Positions 20,405 through 31,372 of a stretch of DNA of 64,000 nt are shown one piece after another. Origin of the DNA: Rubripirellula sp. (GTDB lineage Bacteria; Planctomycetota; Planctomycetia; Pirellulales; Pirellulaceae); contig JAQWPZ010000228.1 in assembly GCA_029245125.1 (NCBI GenBank), positions 1 to 64,000 of the forward strand. The letters run 5' to 3'. Both the position numbers and the translations under genes were made by a program. Under the pieces are notes generated by a model that was not told where the DNA came from, did not search any database, and saw nothing but the letters and a program-made list of their open reading frames with translations. Every line of letters starts with the position of its first letter. The first letter of the stretch is position 1.

Positions 20405-20518
20405 GCAGGCATCTTATCGCGCCGCCATGCTAGCGGGCAGCCGCAGGCGAGACCCCAAACCGGTTACAATACGATATCGCAGCTCCGGTTTGTTGCTTAC
20501 TCGTGATTCGAGGGAAAC

Positions 20519-23488
20519 GTGATCGATATGCCTTCCTCTGCAATGCGGTGGTGCTCGTTCGTCGGGATCACTTTGTTGATTTGCCCACTGTTGATCGCTG
20601 ATAAGGTGTTGGCGGATGACACGAAGATCGATTTCCAAACCCAAATCCGCCCCATTTTGATCGAGTCTTGCTCCGCTTGTCACGGTGGCGTCAAACAAGC
20701 GGGTGACGTCTCATTCGTCTACAAGGACCAAGTTTTGCCGCCCGATGGCTGGGTCATTGAGCCAGGCGACCCAGAATCCTCTGTACTGATCGAACGAGTC
20801 AAATCGCACGACCCCGACACACAAATGCCGCCCGCGGGTGACCACCGTGAACGCCTCTCCGAAGCGGAGATTGAACTGCTGGAAAAATGGATCGAGCAGG
20901 GGGCACCGTGGGATGAACATTGGTCGCGAGCTCCACTGACTGACCCGCTAAAAATACTGACTGAACCGCTGAAAAAAACGAACCTGGAATCAACATCCTG
21001 GCCACGGCAACCGCTCGATCGCCTAGTCGAGGCTCGACTGAAACGCGAAGGCTTGCACCCGTCGCCCGAAGCAAAACCAGCGGAGTGGTTGCGGCGTGTC
21101 TCGTTCGACTTGATCGGGTTACCGCCCAGCTTAGAAGAGTTTGAATCCTTCATCGAACGAACAACGGGAATCAAAGATCGGCAACAACTCGATCAGATTT
21201 ACGGCATCGAAGTCGATCGCCTATTGGCGAGCGAGCGATTCGGCGAACGCTGGGCTTCAGTCTGGATGGACCTCGCACGCTACGCTGACTCAAAAGGATT
21301 TGAAAAAGATCCACACCGTGACATGTGGCCTTATCGTGATTGGTTGATCCAGGCCTTGAATCAGGACCTTCCCTACGACGCTTTCACCATCAAACAATTG
21401 GCTGGTGATCTCCTTCCAGATCCCAAACCAGATGATCTGATCGCCACCGCGTTCCACCGCAACACGCAAACCAATACCGAGGGTGGAACAGACGACGAAG
21501 AATTCCGTGTCGCTGCGGTGCTCGACCGAATCAATACGACGTGGACGGTCTGGCAAGCAACCACCTTTGGCTGTGTTCAATGCCACGCCCATCCGTATGA
21601 TCCGATTCGGCACGACGAGTACTACGCCTTCATGGCGTTAATGAACAACACCGCCGATACCGATTTGGATTCGGATCACCCGACGATCAAAATCCCCACC
21701 GATATCTCTCAACGCGATGACGCGGTCACAAAGCAGCGTCATTACCACGAGCGACGACATGCGAGAAACCAGCTCGGTTACAAACTCGCGACCGGCGATC
21801 AATGGACGGTCCTGCAACCAACCGAGGTGACTTCGACTGGCGGACGTTTGCAAATTGCCGATGATTGGGTCAAACGCGAAGGCGGTACGTTCCCGACCGG
21901 CGTCACCTACACCGTGATGACCGACGCGACCGCGATGACTGCGTTACGCCTAGAGATTTCCCCTGAATCAGCTGATCCGACCCAATGGCCCGAACAAGGA
22001 TCGCTGGTCACCCACGTCGAGGTCGCCTTGCAGCGTGATAACGAAGCGGATCAGGTCGTCGAATTAACGGATGTTTTCGTCGACGCGATCACCGGCGACT
22101 ACGACCCCCGCAGCGTGTTGAGTGAGAAACCGAATCGCGGAGTGGGAGGCTATCCCAAGTTGCATCGCCCTCGATGGGCAGTTCTGCTGCTGAAAGAACC
22201 GCTGACACCGAAACAAAATGACCGACTGAAAATCTCGATGAAGCATGGGGCGAGCGTCACGGGAAGCGTCGCAACCCCCACCCGAAATTTCCGTTGGGCG
22301 GCTAGTAACAACAGTGCCTGGACCGAACTGCTCGCAGCGGCGAACCTGAAACAGGCCACCGAGCAATTGGCAACGGCCAAACGTGACGTCGACGCAATCC
22401 AAGGCGCAGCATTACCTGTTCTGCTGTCGCTGCCGAAAGCTGCAGAACGATCGACGCGAACCTTCATTCGCGGCAACTGGAGCGAGCGTGGCGAAAAAAT
22501 CCGCCCGGCGATCCCTGTAGCATTTAGCCTTACCCCGAACAAAATCCAGACGCGTTTAGAGATGGCACGATGGTTGGTATCCGATGCAAACCCTCTGGCG
22601 GCACGCGTCTGGGCAAATCGCATCTGGGGACAACTTTATTCCCAAGGCTTGGTGGAAACACAAGAGAACTTTGGCGCCAGCGGTACCCTGCCATCACACC
22701 CGGACTTGCTGGACCACCTTGCCTGGCAAATGCGTGAAGAGCATGGCTGGCGATTGAAACCGTTTCTGCGGGAGCTCGTCTTGGCGGCAACCTACCGACA
22801 AACCAACAGGATGGACGAAAGTTCTCAAAAACGGGATCCACGTAACCGATTGCTGTCGCGGGGACCACGGACCCGCTTAACTGCCGAGATGATTCGAGAC
22901 CAAGCACTCGCGGTAGCCGGCTTATTGCATACCGGTATTGGCGGACCCTCCGTGATGCCTCCGCAACCCGATGGAGTTTGGCAAACGGTTTACAGCGGTG
23001 CTCAATGGAAAACCGCGACGGGTCCCGAGCGTTATCGCCGCGGACTCTACACCTATTGGCGACGGACAAGCCCCTACCCGAGTTTTCTGATGTTTGACTC
23101 ACCAACCCGCGACATTTGTTCGGCCCGTCGAATCGCCACCAATTCACCGCTACAAGCTTTGGTAACGCTGAATGACCCGGTCTATATCGAGTCTGCTCAA
23201 GCTCTTGCCGCACTCGCGATCTCGAATCTCGCCAACGAAACTCCTGTCGAGCAAAGCAACTTGGACGAACGACCCACCGCGGCGATCGCATGGATGTACC
23301 GCACAGTGACGCAGCGGCAACCGAGTCCCTGGGAACAAGCCGAACTCGATTCACTCTACCGCGATCTATTGTCCGAAGCCGACACCAAAGCGACCGTGAC
23401 GAACGCTCCATCATTAGCCTTGGATGCCGCCGCCCTGTCGATTGTGGCCAATACCATTTTGAACCTCGACCGAGCACTAACCAAATGA
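20519..23488 (+). CDS. Planctomycete-type cytochrome: PSCyt1 + DUF1549 + DUF1553
   Basis: A 989-residue exported protein. A signal peptide spans roughly residues 4-36. A PSCyt1 haem domain follows, with SCSACHGGVKQAG at about residue 50. DUF1549 (PSCyt2) covers about 155-385 and contains a second CxxCH (FGCVQCHAHPYDPI). A carbohydrate-binding-like middle part follows, then DUF1553 (about 680-960; WANRIWGQLYSQGLVETQENFG, CSARRIATNSPLQAL). These proteins occur in dozens of copies in planctomycetes beside DUF1501 partners and are thought to help in polysaccharide breakdown; the reaction is not established. GTG 20519 and ATG 20528 are both possible starts; AGGGA lies just upstream. Its stop overlaps the next start (ATGA). 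Confidence 0.93.
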   Translation: MIDMPSSAMRWCSFVGITLLICPLLIADKVLADDTKIDFQTQIRPILIESCSACHGGVKQAGDVSFVYKDQVLPPDGWVIEPGDPESSVLIERVKSHDPDTQMPPAGDHRERLSEAEIELLEKWIEQGAPWDEHWSRAPLTDPLKILTEPLKKTNLESTSWPRQPLDRLVEARLKREGLHPSPEAKPAEWLRRVSFDLIGLPPSLEEFESFIERTTGIKDRQQLDQIYGIEVDRLLASERFGERWASVWMDLARYADSKGFEKDPHRDMWPYRDWLIQALNQDLPYDAFTIKQLAGDLLPDPKPDDLIATAFHRNTQTNTEGGTDDEEFRVAAVLDRINTTWTVWQATTFGCVQCHAHPYDPIRHDEYYAFMALMNNTADTDLDSDHPTIKIPTDISQRDDAVTKQRHYHERRHARNQLGYKLATGDQWTVLQPTEVTSTGGRLQIADDWVKREGGTFPTGVTYTVMTDATAMTALRLEISPESADPTQWPEQGSLVTHVEVALQRDNEADQVVELTDVFVDAITGDYDPRSVLSEKPNRGVGGYPKLHRPRWAVLLLKEPLTPKQNDRLKISMKHGASVTGSVATPTRNFRWAASNNSAWTELLAAANLKQATEQLATAKRDVDAIQGAALPVLLSLPKAAERSTRTFIRGNWSERGEKIRPAIPVAFSLTPNKIQTRLEMARWLVSDANPLAARVWANRIWGQLYSQGLVETQENFGASGTLPSHPDLLDHLAWQMREEHGWRLKPFLRELVLAATYRQTNRMDESSQKRDPRNRLLSRGPRTRLTAEMIRDQALAVAGLLHTGIGGPSVMPPQPDGVWQTVYSGAQWKTATGPERYRRGLYTYWRRTSPYPSFLMFDSPTRDICSARRIATNSPLQALVTLNDPVYIESAQALAALAISNLANETPVEQSNLDERPTAAIAWMYRTVTQRQPSPWEQAELDSLYRDLLSEADTKATVTNAPSLALDAAALSIVANTILNLDRALTK

Positions 23489-24951
23489 GTGACTTCCGTT
23501 CTGAGCTGTGTCATCGTTGGTCGCAATTCGAAACACGTCGGCACTTTCTGCGTGGCTGTTCGATGGGACTGGCAGGAATGTGGCTGGGTGGCCAATCGAC
23601 ATCGATGCCGACCTCGGTGGCAGCCGAACCTGCCCACCACACGGGCCCGCATTTCCCACCCCGCGCAAAGCGAGTGATTTTCCTTCACATGGCGGGTGGC
23701 CCCAGTCAGCTGGAATTATTCGATCACAAACCCGAATTAGAAAAACTCGATGGCAAAGACTGCCCCGCGAGTTTCCTGGAGGGACGCCGGTTCGCATTCA
23801 TCCAAGGTGTCCCCAAGATGCTGGGCCCTCAGTTCCCTTTTCAACAATGCGGCGACAGCGGGGCTTGGGTGTCTGACCGATTGCCAATGTTCCAATCGGT
23901 TGCTGACAAGGCCTGCTTCATCCACTCCATGCAAACCACGCAATTCAATCACGGCCCAGCGCAACTGCTGCTCCATACTGGCAACCAAAATCTTGGACAT
24001 GCATCGTTTGGCTCGTGGACGATGTACGGACTTGGCAGCGAGAACGAAAACCTGCCCGGCTTCATTGTACTTGTCTCAGGCGGAAAGACACCGTCGGCTG
24101 GCAAGAGCGTTTGGGGATCGGGCTACTTGCCCTCAGTATTCCAAGGCGTGCAATGTCGTAGCCAAGGAGACCCGGTGCTGTACCTCTCCAATCCAGACAA
24201 CATTTCCCGTGCACAGCGACGCCGTTCACTCGATACCCTCCAGCGACTGAATGAACGCACCTTTCAAGAAACGGGGGACCCGGAGGTACTGACCCGCATT
24301 TCGCAATACGAAATGGCGTTTCGGATGCAAACACACGCGACTGAAGCGTTCGACCTCGGCCTAGAAACACAGGAGGTGCAAACCGAGTACGGTGCCGAAC
24401 CGGGTAAAGAATCATTCGCAAACAACTGTTTGTTGGCGCGGCGGTTGGCTGAACGGGATGTCCGATTCATTCAACTGTTCCATTGGGGTTGGGATGCACA
24501 CGGAGCTTCACAAAGCGAAGCCTTGAACGGCGGATTCAACGATCGTTGCCGTGAAATCGATCGGCCCATCACTGCGTTGATCAAGGATTTGGATCGCCGC
24601 GGTCTGCTCGACGATACTCTGCTAGTTTGGGGTGGTGAGTTCGGCAGAACTCCGATGCGAGAAAATCGCGGAGGACGGGAAATGCGATTCGTCGGTCGCG
24701 ATCACAATCCATCCGCCTTCACAATGTGGCTAGCCGGTGGCGGCATTCGACCTGGCACGTCCTGGGGAGCGACCGATGAACTGGGGTACCGATCTGTTGA
24801 AAACGTGGTCACGCCACACGATCTGCACGCAACGCTATTGCAACGTCTCGGACTCGACCACACCCGCCTTACTTATCCCTACCTAGGCTTGCCGCAGCGA
24901 CTATCAACAATCACTCAGTCACCCAAGATCATCGACGGAATCCTGGCGTGA
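23485..24951 (+). CDS. DUF1501 protein with Tat-type signal
   Basis: 488 residues. The N-terminus holds a twin-arginine motif (ETRRHFLRGCSMGLAGMWLG, Arg18-Arg19), so export through TatC is likely. The rest is the DUF1501 fold, related to the alkaline phosphatase/sulfatase superfamily, with HMAGGPSQLELFDHKPEL near residue 70, FNHGPAQLLLHTG, and LLVWGGEFGRTPM followed by GRDHNPSAFTMWLAGGG near the C-terminus, which probably hold metal-binding residues. The ATG overlaps the stop of the cytochrome gene by four bases, a strong sign of coupled translation. The enzymatic activity of the family is unproven. The frame is open upstream of 23485, but that stretch lies inside the preceding gene. Confidence 0.93.
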   Translation: MSDFRSELCHRWSQFETRRHFLRGCSMGLAGMWLGGQSTSMPTSVAAEPAHHTGPHFPPRAKRVIFLHMAGGPSQLELFDHKPELEKLDGKDCPASFLEGRRFAFIQGVPKMLGPQFPFQQCGDSGAWVSDRLPMFQSVADKACFIHSMQTTQFNHGPAQLLLHTGNQNLGHASFGSWTMYGLGSENENLPGFIVLVSGGKTPSAGKSVWGSGYLPSVFQGVQCRSQGDPVLYLSNPDNISRAQRRRSLDTLQRLNERTFQETGDPEVLTRISQYEMAFRMQTHATEAFDLGLETQEVQTEYGAEPGKESFANNCLLARRLAERDVRFIQLFHWGWDAHGASQSEALNGGFNDRCREIDRPITALIKDLDRRGLLDDTLLVWGGEFGRTPMRENRGGREMRFVGRDHNPSAFTMWLAGGGIRPGTSWGATDELGYRSVENVVTPHDLHATLLQRLGLDHTRLTYPYLGLPQRLSTITQSPKIIDGILA

Positions 24952-25035
24952 TCTCCGCCAGAAACCTCGGCTCGCGGCAATGACGAAAGCCATGAACTGC
25001 AATCAAGTACAGAAGGTTGCCGATTCAAACCGATG

Positions 25036-25069
25036 GCAACCAGAGTTGGGTAGCAACCAGAGTTGGGTA
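25036..25069. repeat. 17-bp tandem duplication abutting the helicase stop
   Basis: GCAACCAGAGTTGGGTA at 25036-25052 and 25053-25069, perfect; it ends four bases before the helicase stop codon at 25074. Confidence 0.9.
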
Positions 25070-25073
25070 GCAC

Positions 25074-26321
25074 CTAGAGCCGGCGACGCACTTTTCGGTG
25101 CATTGGATTAAGCCGCTTGCGAGCGGGCTCGGAATCTTCTTCGACGACTTTTGGCTTTGGTGGTGGCTCAACCGCTTCGAAGCCTTCGATGGAATCACGC
25201 TTGAGCTCTTTATTGATTCGCTGCTCGATGCTTGTCAGCACCTCACCTTCCCCGGGGACCACGAAGGTGAAGGCGACACCCTCACGCCCCATTCGTCCCG
25301 TCCGACCGACGCGATGAACGTAGTCATCACAGTCTTGCGGCACGTCGTAGTTGATGATGTGTGAAATGGTACTGATGTCGATACCACGTCCGACCACATC
25401 GGTCGCAACCAAAATTTTCAGTTTACGATCACGAAGACTCTGCAGCACCCGATCACGTTCTCGCTGCTGCATGTCGCCGTGCATGCTGCCGCAGTTGTCG
25501 TGCGTATGTTTCAGTTGTCGATACAGCCGATCGGTTCCCCGCTTGGTTCGGCAGAAAACGATCGCCTGTTCTGGCTGTTCACGCTGCAACAACCGGTCCA
25601 ACAAATCACCCTTACGATTTTGAGCAACGGTAAAGTACCGCTGTTCAATCGTCTCGACTGCCATTTCGTTTTTGCTGCAGTCGATGACGCGCGGGTGCGA
25701 CATATAAGATTCGGCCAGGCGTCGCACGGTCGGTGGCAACGTGGCAGAGAGCAAGAGTGTTTGGCGATCACGGGGGCAGCGTCTTAAAATCCGTTCGATT
25801 TGTGGGCGAAACCCGATATCGAGCATCCGATCGGCTTCGTCCAGGACGACACACCACACACTCTCGGTGCGAAGTGACCGGCGTTGCAGATGGTCGTGCA
25901 ATCGGCCAGGCGTTCCGACCACAATCTGAACACCGTTTTCTAATTGCCGAAGCTGCCGTGTGATATTCTTGCCGCCGGCCAGCACGGCGATTTCCGTGTC
26001 AACTCCGCGGGCCAATCGCTCAGCCTCGCGTCCCACCTGATCGGCCAATTCTCGGGTCGGCACCACCACAATCGCTTGCGGATCGCGACAATCCTCTAAC
26101 GAATCAAGCTGCTCGAGAATGGGAATAGAGAAAGCGGCTGTCTTGCCGGTACCTGTCCTCGCCTGCCCGATCACATCCTCGCCATCCAAGGCGAAGGGGA
26201 TCAACTGGGCCTGAATCGGCGACGGTTTTTCAAACCCAGCATGACGCAGGGCTCGCCGCATGACGGGGGACAGATCGAGTTGATCGAACGAGTCGACGTC
26301 TTGTGCTATCGATGATTCCAT
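25074..26321 (-). CDS. DEAD-box RNA helicase
   Basis: 415 residues, a compact ATP-dependent RNA helicase of the RhlE/CsdA-like group. All core motifs are visible in order: Q motif (GFEKPSPIQAQLIP), motif I (ARTGTGKTAAF), Ia (VPTRELADQV), Ib (VGTPGRLHDHL), II (VLDEADRMLD), III (LSATLPP), IV (AIVFCRTKRG), V (ATDVVGRGIDI) and VI (HRVGRTGRMG). A short basic tail (RKRLNPMHRKVRRRL) ends the protein, common in RhlE-type helicases acting on ribosome assembly or cold-adapted RNA turnover. ATG 26321 was chosen; GTG 26327 is two codons upstream. Which bacterial subfamily it belongs to is not certain. Confidence 0.95.
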   Translation of the reverse strand: MESSIAQDVDSFDQLDLSPVMRRALRHAGFEKPSPIQAQLIPFALDGEDVIGQARTGTGKTAAFSIPILEQLDSLEDCRDPQAIVVVPTRELADQVGREAERLARGVDTEIAVLAGGKNITRQLRQLENGVQIVVGTPGRLHDHLQRRSLRTESVWCVVLDEADRMLDIGFRPQIERILRRCPRDRQTLLLSATLPPTVRRLAESYMSHPRVIDCSKNEMAVETIEQRYFTVAQNRKGDLLDRLLQREQPEQAIVFCRTKRGTDRLYRQLKHTHDNCGSMHGDMQQRERDRVLQSLRDRKLKILVATDVVGRGIDISTISHIINYDVPQDCDDYVHRVGRTGRMGREGVAFTFVVPGEGEVLTSIEQRINKELKRDSIEGFEAVEPPPKPKVVEEDSEPARKRLNPMHRKVRRRL

Positions 26322-26857
26322 GAACACAAGTCTATCGTCCCCGCTGCATCTGGACTACGCGGCGTGTTTCGTTTTGATGAATCGCCCGGACACACCACCA
26401 TCGGGTTGTTAAGGATGCCGAACTGAATGCCGGTGAGATCGACGATTTCAGTGGCGGGGCTGCGGTACCCCAAATGGCTTTAAGTCCGAATCAAACGCAA
26501 CCTTTGAGCCCGAAACTGCGAATCAGATCTCCCAAATCGCCAAATCAGACATTTCGACGCCAAGTGGGTTTCCGTCGACGAAAGGGGGCAAATCCGCAGC
26601 AAAACTACCCTCCTCTCGCTTCAGGGAACAATCCCCAACATGAATCAGATCAACCTCCGCTAGGGAAATACCAGGAGATACCACCACGTTGCCGGCGTGC
26701 CACAAGCGTCCCGCGATGCAGCGAGTCTGATCTTGCGACGCAGTCAAAAGCGTCAATCAACAGGGTGGCGTCCCAGACGCTATGACAGTTGTTTCACCGT
26801 TATCACGAAGGTAAAATCTCCGGATTCTATCCTCTGTGCACTCAAAGCAGTTCAATC
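26322..26857. other. Divergent spacer between helicase and sugar ABC operon
   Basis: No gene is supported: the reading frames on both strands at about 26474-26785 are Pro/Gln/Arg-rich and lack a credible start. The spacer should contain the promoter of the sugar importer operon and that of the helicase gene. No operator palindrome was recognised. Confidence 0.45.
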
Positions 26858-27958
26858 ATGAAACGCGTTTCCCTTCTGGCTCTCTTCTTAGTATCCGCTT
26901 TCGCCGGTTGCGGAAAATCGACGACTGAACCGACAGCGAGCAATGATCTGCGCGTCATTACCGATTCATCGACTGACCCAGCGACAGAAACTGAATCTAG
27001 CGAACAGACACTCCAGATCGCTTTCGTCACCAACCAGATCGCTGATTTCTGGAAGCTCGCAGCGGCTGGTTGCATGGACGCTGAAAAAGATCTGGGGGAT
27101 GTCGCGGTCGAAGTCCGCATGCCAACCCAGGCAACGGCGGCTGAACAAAAACGCATCGTCGAGGACTTGATGAGCTCGGGCGTCGGCGGATTTGCCATCA
27201 GTCCAGTCGACCCGGAAAACCAAACGCAGTTCTTGAACAGCGTGATGTCGGAATGTGAATTGATCACCCATGACTCCGACGCGCCCTCCTCGAACCGCAC
27301 GATGTACATCGGGATGGACAACTACGCTGCCGGCGTCCAAGCGGGTGAACTAGTCGCCAAGGCGTTGCCCGATGGTGGACAAGTCATGCTGTTCATTGGC
27401 CGTTTAGAACAGGACAACAGCAAGTTCCGCCGGCAAGGCGTGATCGACGTGCTCCTCGGGCGAACAGATCGCAGCCAAGACTATTACCGGGAAAACCCCG
27501 ATGCACTCGATCCCGTCGATGGTGAAATCAAGAACGATAAATACACCGTGCTGGGAACGATCACCGATCAGGGAAAACCCGAGGTTGCACAATCCAAGGC
27601 GGAAGACGCACTGAATTCCTACCCCGACATCAATGCGATGGTCGGACTGTTCGAGTACAACCCACCCGCTTGCTACAAGGCATTGGAAAAGGCCGACAAA
27701 CTGGGCAAAATCAAACTCATCGGGTTCGACGAGAACGACGTCACACTGCAAGCGATCAAGGACGGATACTGCGAAGGGACCGTCGTTCAAAACCCCTACG
27801 AGTACGGGTACCAGTCAGTCCGAGTCCTACGAGGATTGATGATGTCCGAATCAGACATCGTGCCGGAAAGTCGCTACCTGGACATCCCGCCAAGAACTAT
27901 CGGCAAAGAAAATGTGGATGAGTTCTGGGCGGATCTGCGGACCAAGAAAGGTCAGTAG
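26858..27958 (+). CDS. Sugar ABC transporter substrate-binding lipoprotein (RbsB-like)
   Basis: 366 residues. A lipoprotein signal MKRVSLLALFLVSAFAGCGK places Cys18 at the lipid anchor. The mature protein is a periplasmic-binding-protein type 1 fold (Peripla_BP_4): IAFVTNQIADFWKLAAAGCM, GGFAISPVDPENQ, TYIGMDNYAAGVQAGELVAKALP-like core, and IKLIGFDENDVTLQAIKDG near the C-terminus. Family members capture ribose, xylose, galactose or related sugars outside the inner membrane. The sugar cannot be told from the sequence. ATG 26858 was chosen because it starts the signal peptide. The ATPase and permease genes follow on the same strand. Confidence 0.93.
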   Translation: MKRVSLLALFLVSAFAGCGKSTTEPTASNDLRVITDSSTDPATETESSEQTLQIAFVTNQIADFWKLAAAGCMDAEKDLGDVAVEVRMPTQATAAEQKRIVEDLMSSGVGGFAISPVDPENQTQFLNSVMSECELITHDSDAPSSNRTMYIGMDNYAAGVQAGELVAKALPDGGQVMLFIGRLEQDNSKFRRQGVIDVLLGRTDRSQDYYRENPDALDPVDGEIKNDKYTVLGTITDQGKPEVAQSKAEDALNSYPDINAMVGLFEYNPPACYKALEKADKLGKIKLIGFDENDVTLQAIKDGYCEGTVVQNPYEYGYQSVRVLRGLMMSESDIVPESRYLDIPPRTIGKENVDEFWADLRTKKGQ

Positions 27959-28228
27959 GCACCAACCGCGAGCGATCCCAGCGGCGGTGAGACAACCGCC
28001 GAGCATCGCCTGCGAAATGTTCCAATCGAACCTCAGCGGGTGGTCGCCTGCTGATCTCAGCGGGTGATTGACGGCCGACCCGCTACCAATAGATCCCAGC
28101 TTCCCCGCGATAACTCGACCTCTTGCCTCTGCGAAGACACGGCTCCACATTCGACAAATCTGCATCACCACGGCCGCTCAAGCGGCATGCCCACCCGCTA
28201 TTCCCCCACTCTCTTCCAATCGCTTCCT

Positions 28229-29758
28229 ATGGATGACGCCCCACCGCCACTGCTTGAAGTCCGCGAGGTCAGCAAGCGGTTCCCAGGCGTTCTTGCTTTG
28301 AGTGAAGTCAGTTTGACGCTCGGTGAAGGCGAAGTGCTGGCTGTGATTGGTGAAAATGGTGCCGGAAAAAGCACACTGATGAAGATTTTGGCGGGCGTTC
28401 AATTGCCAGATTCCGGGGCGATCCATATCGATGGCAAACCGGTCGTTCTCGATTCGGTCAAAACGGCACTGCAGTCGGGTGTCGCGTTGATCCACCAGGA
28501 ATTGAACCTGGCTGAGAATCTACCGGTGGGTGCAAACATTTACCTGGGCCGCGAACCGACCCATTTTGGCATCATCGACCGACGTCAGATCAACGCCGAC
28601 GCACAGCGGGTGCTGCAGCAAATCGGCTTGGATATCGATGCGACTGACGCCCTCGGTGATTTATCAATTGGGCAACGACAACTGGTCGAAATTGCCAAGG
28701 CCATGTCGGTCAATGCACGCGTCCTGATCATGGATGAACCAACCTCCAGCTTATCAGCGGGAGAAGCCGAGAAGCTCTTTGAAGTCGTCAAGGATCTGCG
28801 GTCCAAAGGTGTCAGCATCATTTACATTTCACACCGTTTAGGGGAAGTCCGTGAATTGGCTGACCGCGTCGCAGTGCTTCGCGATGGGAAGAACGCGGGC
28901 GATCTCGAACGCAAAGAGATCCGCCATGACAATATGGTTCGATTGATGGTCGGCCGAGACATTTCCCAATTTTATGCTCGAACGTCTCATCCAATCGGAG
29001 ACGTCGTCTTGGAGGTCGATAGTCTCCGCACACCAACTTGGCCTGCTCACCCATTATCTTTTTCACTTCGCGCGGGAGAGATTGTTGGAGTTGCTGGGCT
29101 GGTCGGTGCCGGACGAACGGAGATGCTCCGGACCATCTTCGGAATTGATCAGCCGGTTTCGGGACACGTCAAAATGGACGGCAAAGAAATCGAACTGGAT
29201 TCACCACGCTCAGCCATCGCAGCGGGAATCGCTCTAGTCCCCGAAGATCGAAAACTGCATGGACTGGTAATCGACATGACCGTGCGAAACAACGTCTCGC
29301 TCGCTGGCTTGTTCAAGAACCGTTTGCGGGGTGGGTTCCTGAATCGCAGTGTCGAAAAAGAAGATACGCAACAAATGATCCGCGACCTGCGAATCAAAAC
29401 CCCGAACGAATCACAAATCGCCCGATTTCTCTCAGGTGGTAACCAGCAAAAAGTGGTCCTCGGTAAATGGCTCGCCATGAAACCGAGGATCTTGCTGCTC
29501 GATGAACCGACGCGCGGTATCGATGTTGGTGCAAAACAAGAAATCTACCAACTGATGGAATCGTTGGCCGAGCAGGGCATGGCCGTCCTCTTCGTCTCCA
29601 GCGAAATGGAAGAGGTCATCGGAATGAGTGATCGGGCAATCGTGATGCACGAGGGAAAAATCACGGGAGAATTGCAGCGATCGGAACTGTCAGAAGAATC
29701 GATTATGCAACGAGCAACAGGCAATCTGAACGCTGACGAATCGACGGTAACAACATGA
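28229..29758 (+). CDS. Sugar ABC transporter ATPase with two ABC domains (RbsA/MglA-like)
   Basis: 509 residues, like RbsA (501). Two ABC domains in tandem. The first has Walker [14 protein letters not shown], signature [14 protein letters not shown] and Walker [11 protein letters not shown]; the second has a degenerate Walker A ([14 protein letters not shown]), signature [14 protein letters not shown] and [13 protein letters not shown]. This asymmetry is normal for the family. It energises import of the sugar bound by the upstream lipoprotein. The frame is open further upstream, but ATG 28229 ([20 protein letters not shown]) gives the canonical N-terminus; 28187 is an alternative. Its stop overlaps the permease start (ATGA). 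A 270-bp spacer separates it from the binding-protein gene. Confidence 0.95.
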   Translation: MDDAPPPLLEVREVSKRFPGVLALSEVSLTLGEGEVLAVIGENGAGKSTLMKILAGVQLPDSGAIHIDGKPVVLDSVKTALQSGVALIHQELNLAENLPVGANIYLGREPTHFGIIDRRQINADAQRVLQQIGLDIDATDALGDLSIGQRQLVEIAKAMSVNARVLIMDEPTSSLSAGEAEKLFEVVKDLRSKGVSIIYISHRLGEVRELADRVAVLRDGKNAGDLERKEIRHDNMVRLMVGRDISQFYARTSHPIGDVVLEVDSLRTPTWPAHPLSFSLRAGEIVGVAGLVGAGRTEMLRTIFGIDQPVSGHVKMDGKEIELDSPRSAIAAGIALVPEDRKLHGLVIDMTVRNNVSLAGLFKNRLRGGFLNRSVEKEDTQQMIRDLRIKTPNESQIARFLSGGNQQKVVLGKWLAMKPRILLLDEPTRGIDVGAKQEIYQLMESLAEQGMAVLFVSSEMEEVIGMSDRAIVMHEGKITGELQRSELSEESIMQRATGNLNADESTVTT

Positions 29759-31308
29759 ACGCAAAGTCCATTGGCATTTTCGGCCTGCTAGTCGCTCTCT
29801 TTCTGTTCATGGCCTTCATGACAGCGGATCCATGGTACGCCGTTTCCGACAGCACTTTCTTGCTGCCCAACAACATCGAAAATCTGCTGCGGCGAATCTC
29901 GATGTACGGTTTGCTGGGCATCGGAGTCGCCTTTGTCATCATCACCGGTGGCATTGATCTCTCGGTTGGTTCGGTGGTCTGCTTGGCCGGTTGCCTGCTG
30001 GGGATCTTCTTGCAAGTCGATTACAACGCAGCCGATTCCTTCGATGTCTATCGTGTAAATGCTGCCGAAAAAACAGTCATCTTGCGGGGTGATGCGTCCC
30101 AACGGTTTAGCCGGGGTGACCCGATCCGGCTCTTCCAAGTCCGCGATCCAGCGGTGCTGACCGTGCAATCCATCGAGCTCGTGCAACTCGCCGACGAAGA
30201 AGGGAAACCGACCGAATTAGGGACGCTGCTGGGCGTCGAGGGACCGCTGCAGCGAGACGATCAATCAGGAACGGTTGCTCGGGCTTTTCGCGTCAGTGAT
30301 TACTCGCCCGGTTCAAACCTTGGCGAAAACACGGCCGCATCAGGGGATGCATTGAAAATCGGAGAGATCCCCTTTCAGCTCACTGCCCGCGACCGACTGA
30401 TTTTGGTCCACCCAACTTCGAAGGGTTTGCTCGAAGCGCAAGTTGCTTCCGCAACCGAGGAGGGTGACCAAACAACAGCGATCACTAAACAACCTCTCAA
30501 TGATATTTTCACAACCGATTGGCTGGCGATCCCGATGAAGCGGCAGCAACGGATGCCGATTCCGCTGGCCATATTGTCAGTCCTCGCTATCACTGGTTGC
30601 CTGGGCGCCATCCATGGTCTGTTGGTCACACGGGCCCGCCTGCAGCCCTTTGTCGTCACCCTGTGCGGATTGCTGATCTACCGTGGTGTCTCTCGATGGC
30701 TGGTCAATGACAATCCCGTCGGCTTCGGGATTGAATACCAAAACACGCTCAGCCCGTTGGGATCCGGGAAGTTGCCACTGATCCAATGGGCTGGCGAAAA
30801 TGGACCACAATCTTTCGGAATCCCCTATCCGTTTTTTGTCTTTATCGTCGTGGCAGTAATCGCAGCCATCTTTTTAAACCTCACCATCTGGGGACGCTAT
30901 TTACTGGCCCTGGGAAGTAACGAGGAAGCAGCCCGATACAGTGGGATTCGAACCGAACGAATCACCGTATTCGCTTATGTGATTGGCACGGTTGCAGCGG
31001 GAGTCGGCGGCATGCTCTTCGCCCTTGATTCGGGCTCGATCTCTCCCTCCAGTTTCGGCAACTTCTTTGAGCTCTACGCGATCGCCGCGGCAGTGCTCGG
31101 CGGCTGCAGCCTACGTGGTGGTGAAGGGTCTATCTTCGGCGTCATTGCCGGAACGGCGGTGATGATGCTGTTGAACAACTTGATTTTGCTGCTCAAAATC
31201 GCCGACCGATTGGAATTCACCATTATCGGATTGGTGATCCTACTCGGCGTCTTCATGGATGAGACGGTCCGAAGAATTGCCGCCCGTCGCCGAGCGATGA
31301 AATCATGA
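29755..31308 (+). CDS. Sugar ABC transporter permease (RbsC-like) with large insertion
   Basis: 517 residues; RbsC-type permeases (BPD_transp_2) are usually ~320-350. Helices 1-3 are normal, including the family motif [20 protein letters not shown] (residues ~55-74). From about residue 88 to 266 lies an extra polar domain of ~175 residues, beta-rich in appearance ([47 protein letters not shown]). The membrane part then resumes with [23 protein letters not shown] and ends with the usual [14 protein letters not shown] and LIGLVILL-like segments. A second smaller loop lies at about 315-355. The insert probably faces the periplasm, where it could touch the binding protein; that is inference. The ATG overlaps the ATPase stop. 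Confidence 0.92.
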   Translation: MNAKSIGIFGLLVALFLFMAFMTADPWYAVSDSTFLLPNNIENLLRRISMYGLLGIGVAFVIITGGIDLSVGSVVCLAGCLLGIFLQVDYNAADSFDVYRVNAAEKTVILRGDASQRFSRGDPIRLFQVRDPAVLTVQSIELVQLADEEGKPTELGTLLGVEGPLQRDDQSGTVARAFRVSDYSPGSNLGENTAASGDALKIGEIPFQLTARDRLILVHPTSKGLLEAQVASATEEGDQTTAITKQPLNDIFTTDWLAIPMKRQQRMPIPLAILSVLAITGCLGAIHGLLVTRARLQPFVVTLCGLLIYRGVSRWLVNDNPVGFGIEYQNTLSPLGSGKLPLIQWAGENGPQSFGIPYPFFVFIVVAVIAAIFLNLTIWGRYLLALGSNEEAARYSGIRTERITVFAYVIGTVAAGVGGMLFALDSGSISPSSFGNFFELYAIAAAVLGGCSLRGGEGSIFGVIAGTAVMMLLNNLILLLKIADRLEFTIIGLVILLGVFMDETVRRIAARRRAMKS

Positions 31309-31372
31309 ATACCAAACAGGTGAATGCGATCAATCCGCAGGGTGCGAATTCACGATCTCAAGATTTCCCGGC

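Noticed and set aside
26474-26785. Plus-strand frame of 103 codons before the sugar ABC operon
   Set aside because: Basic, Pro/Gln-rich composition, overlapped by an equally long frame on the other strand; neither is convincing.
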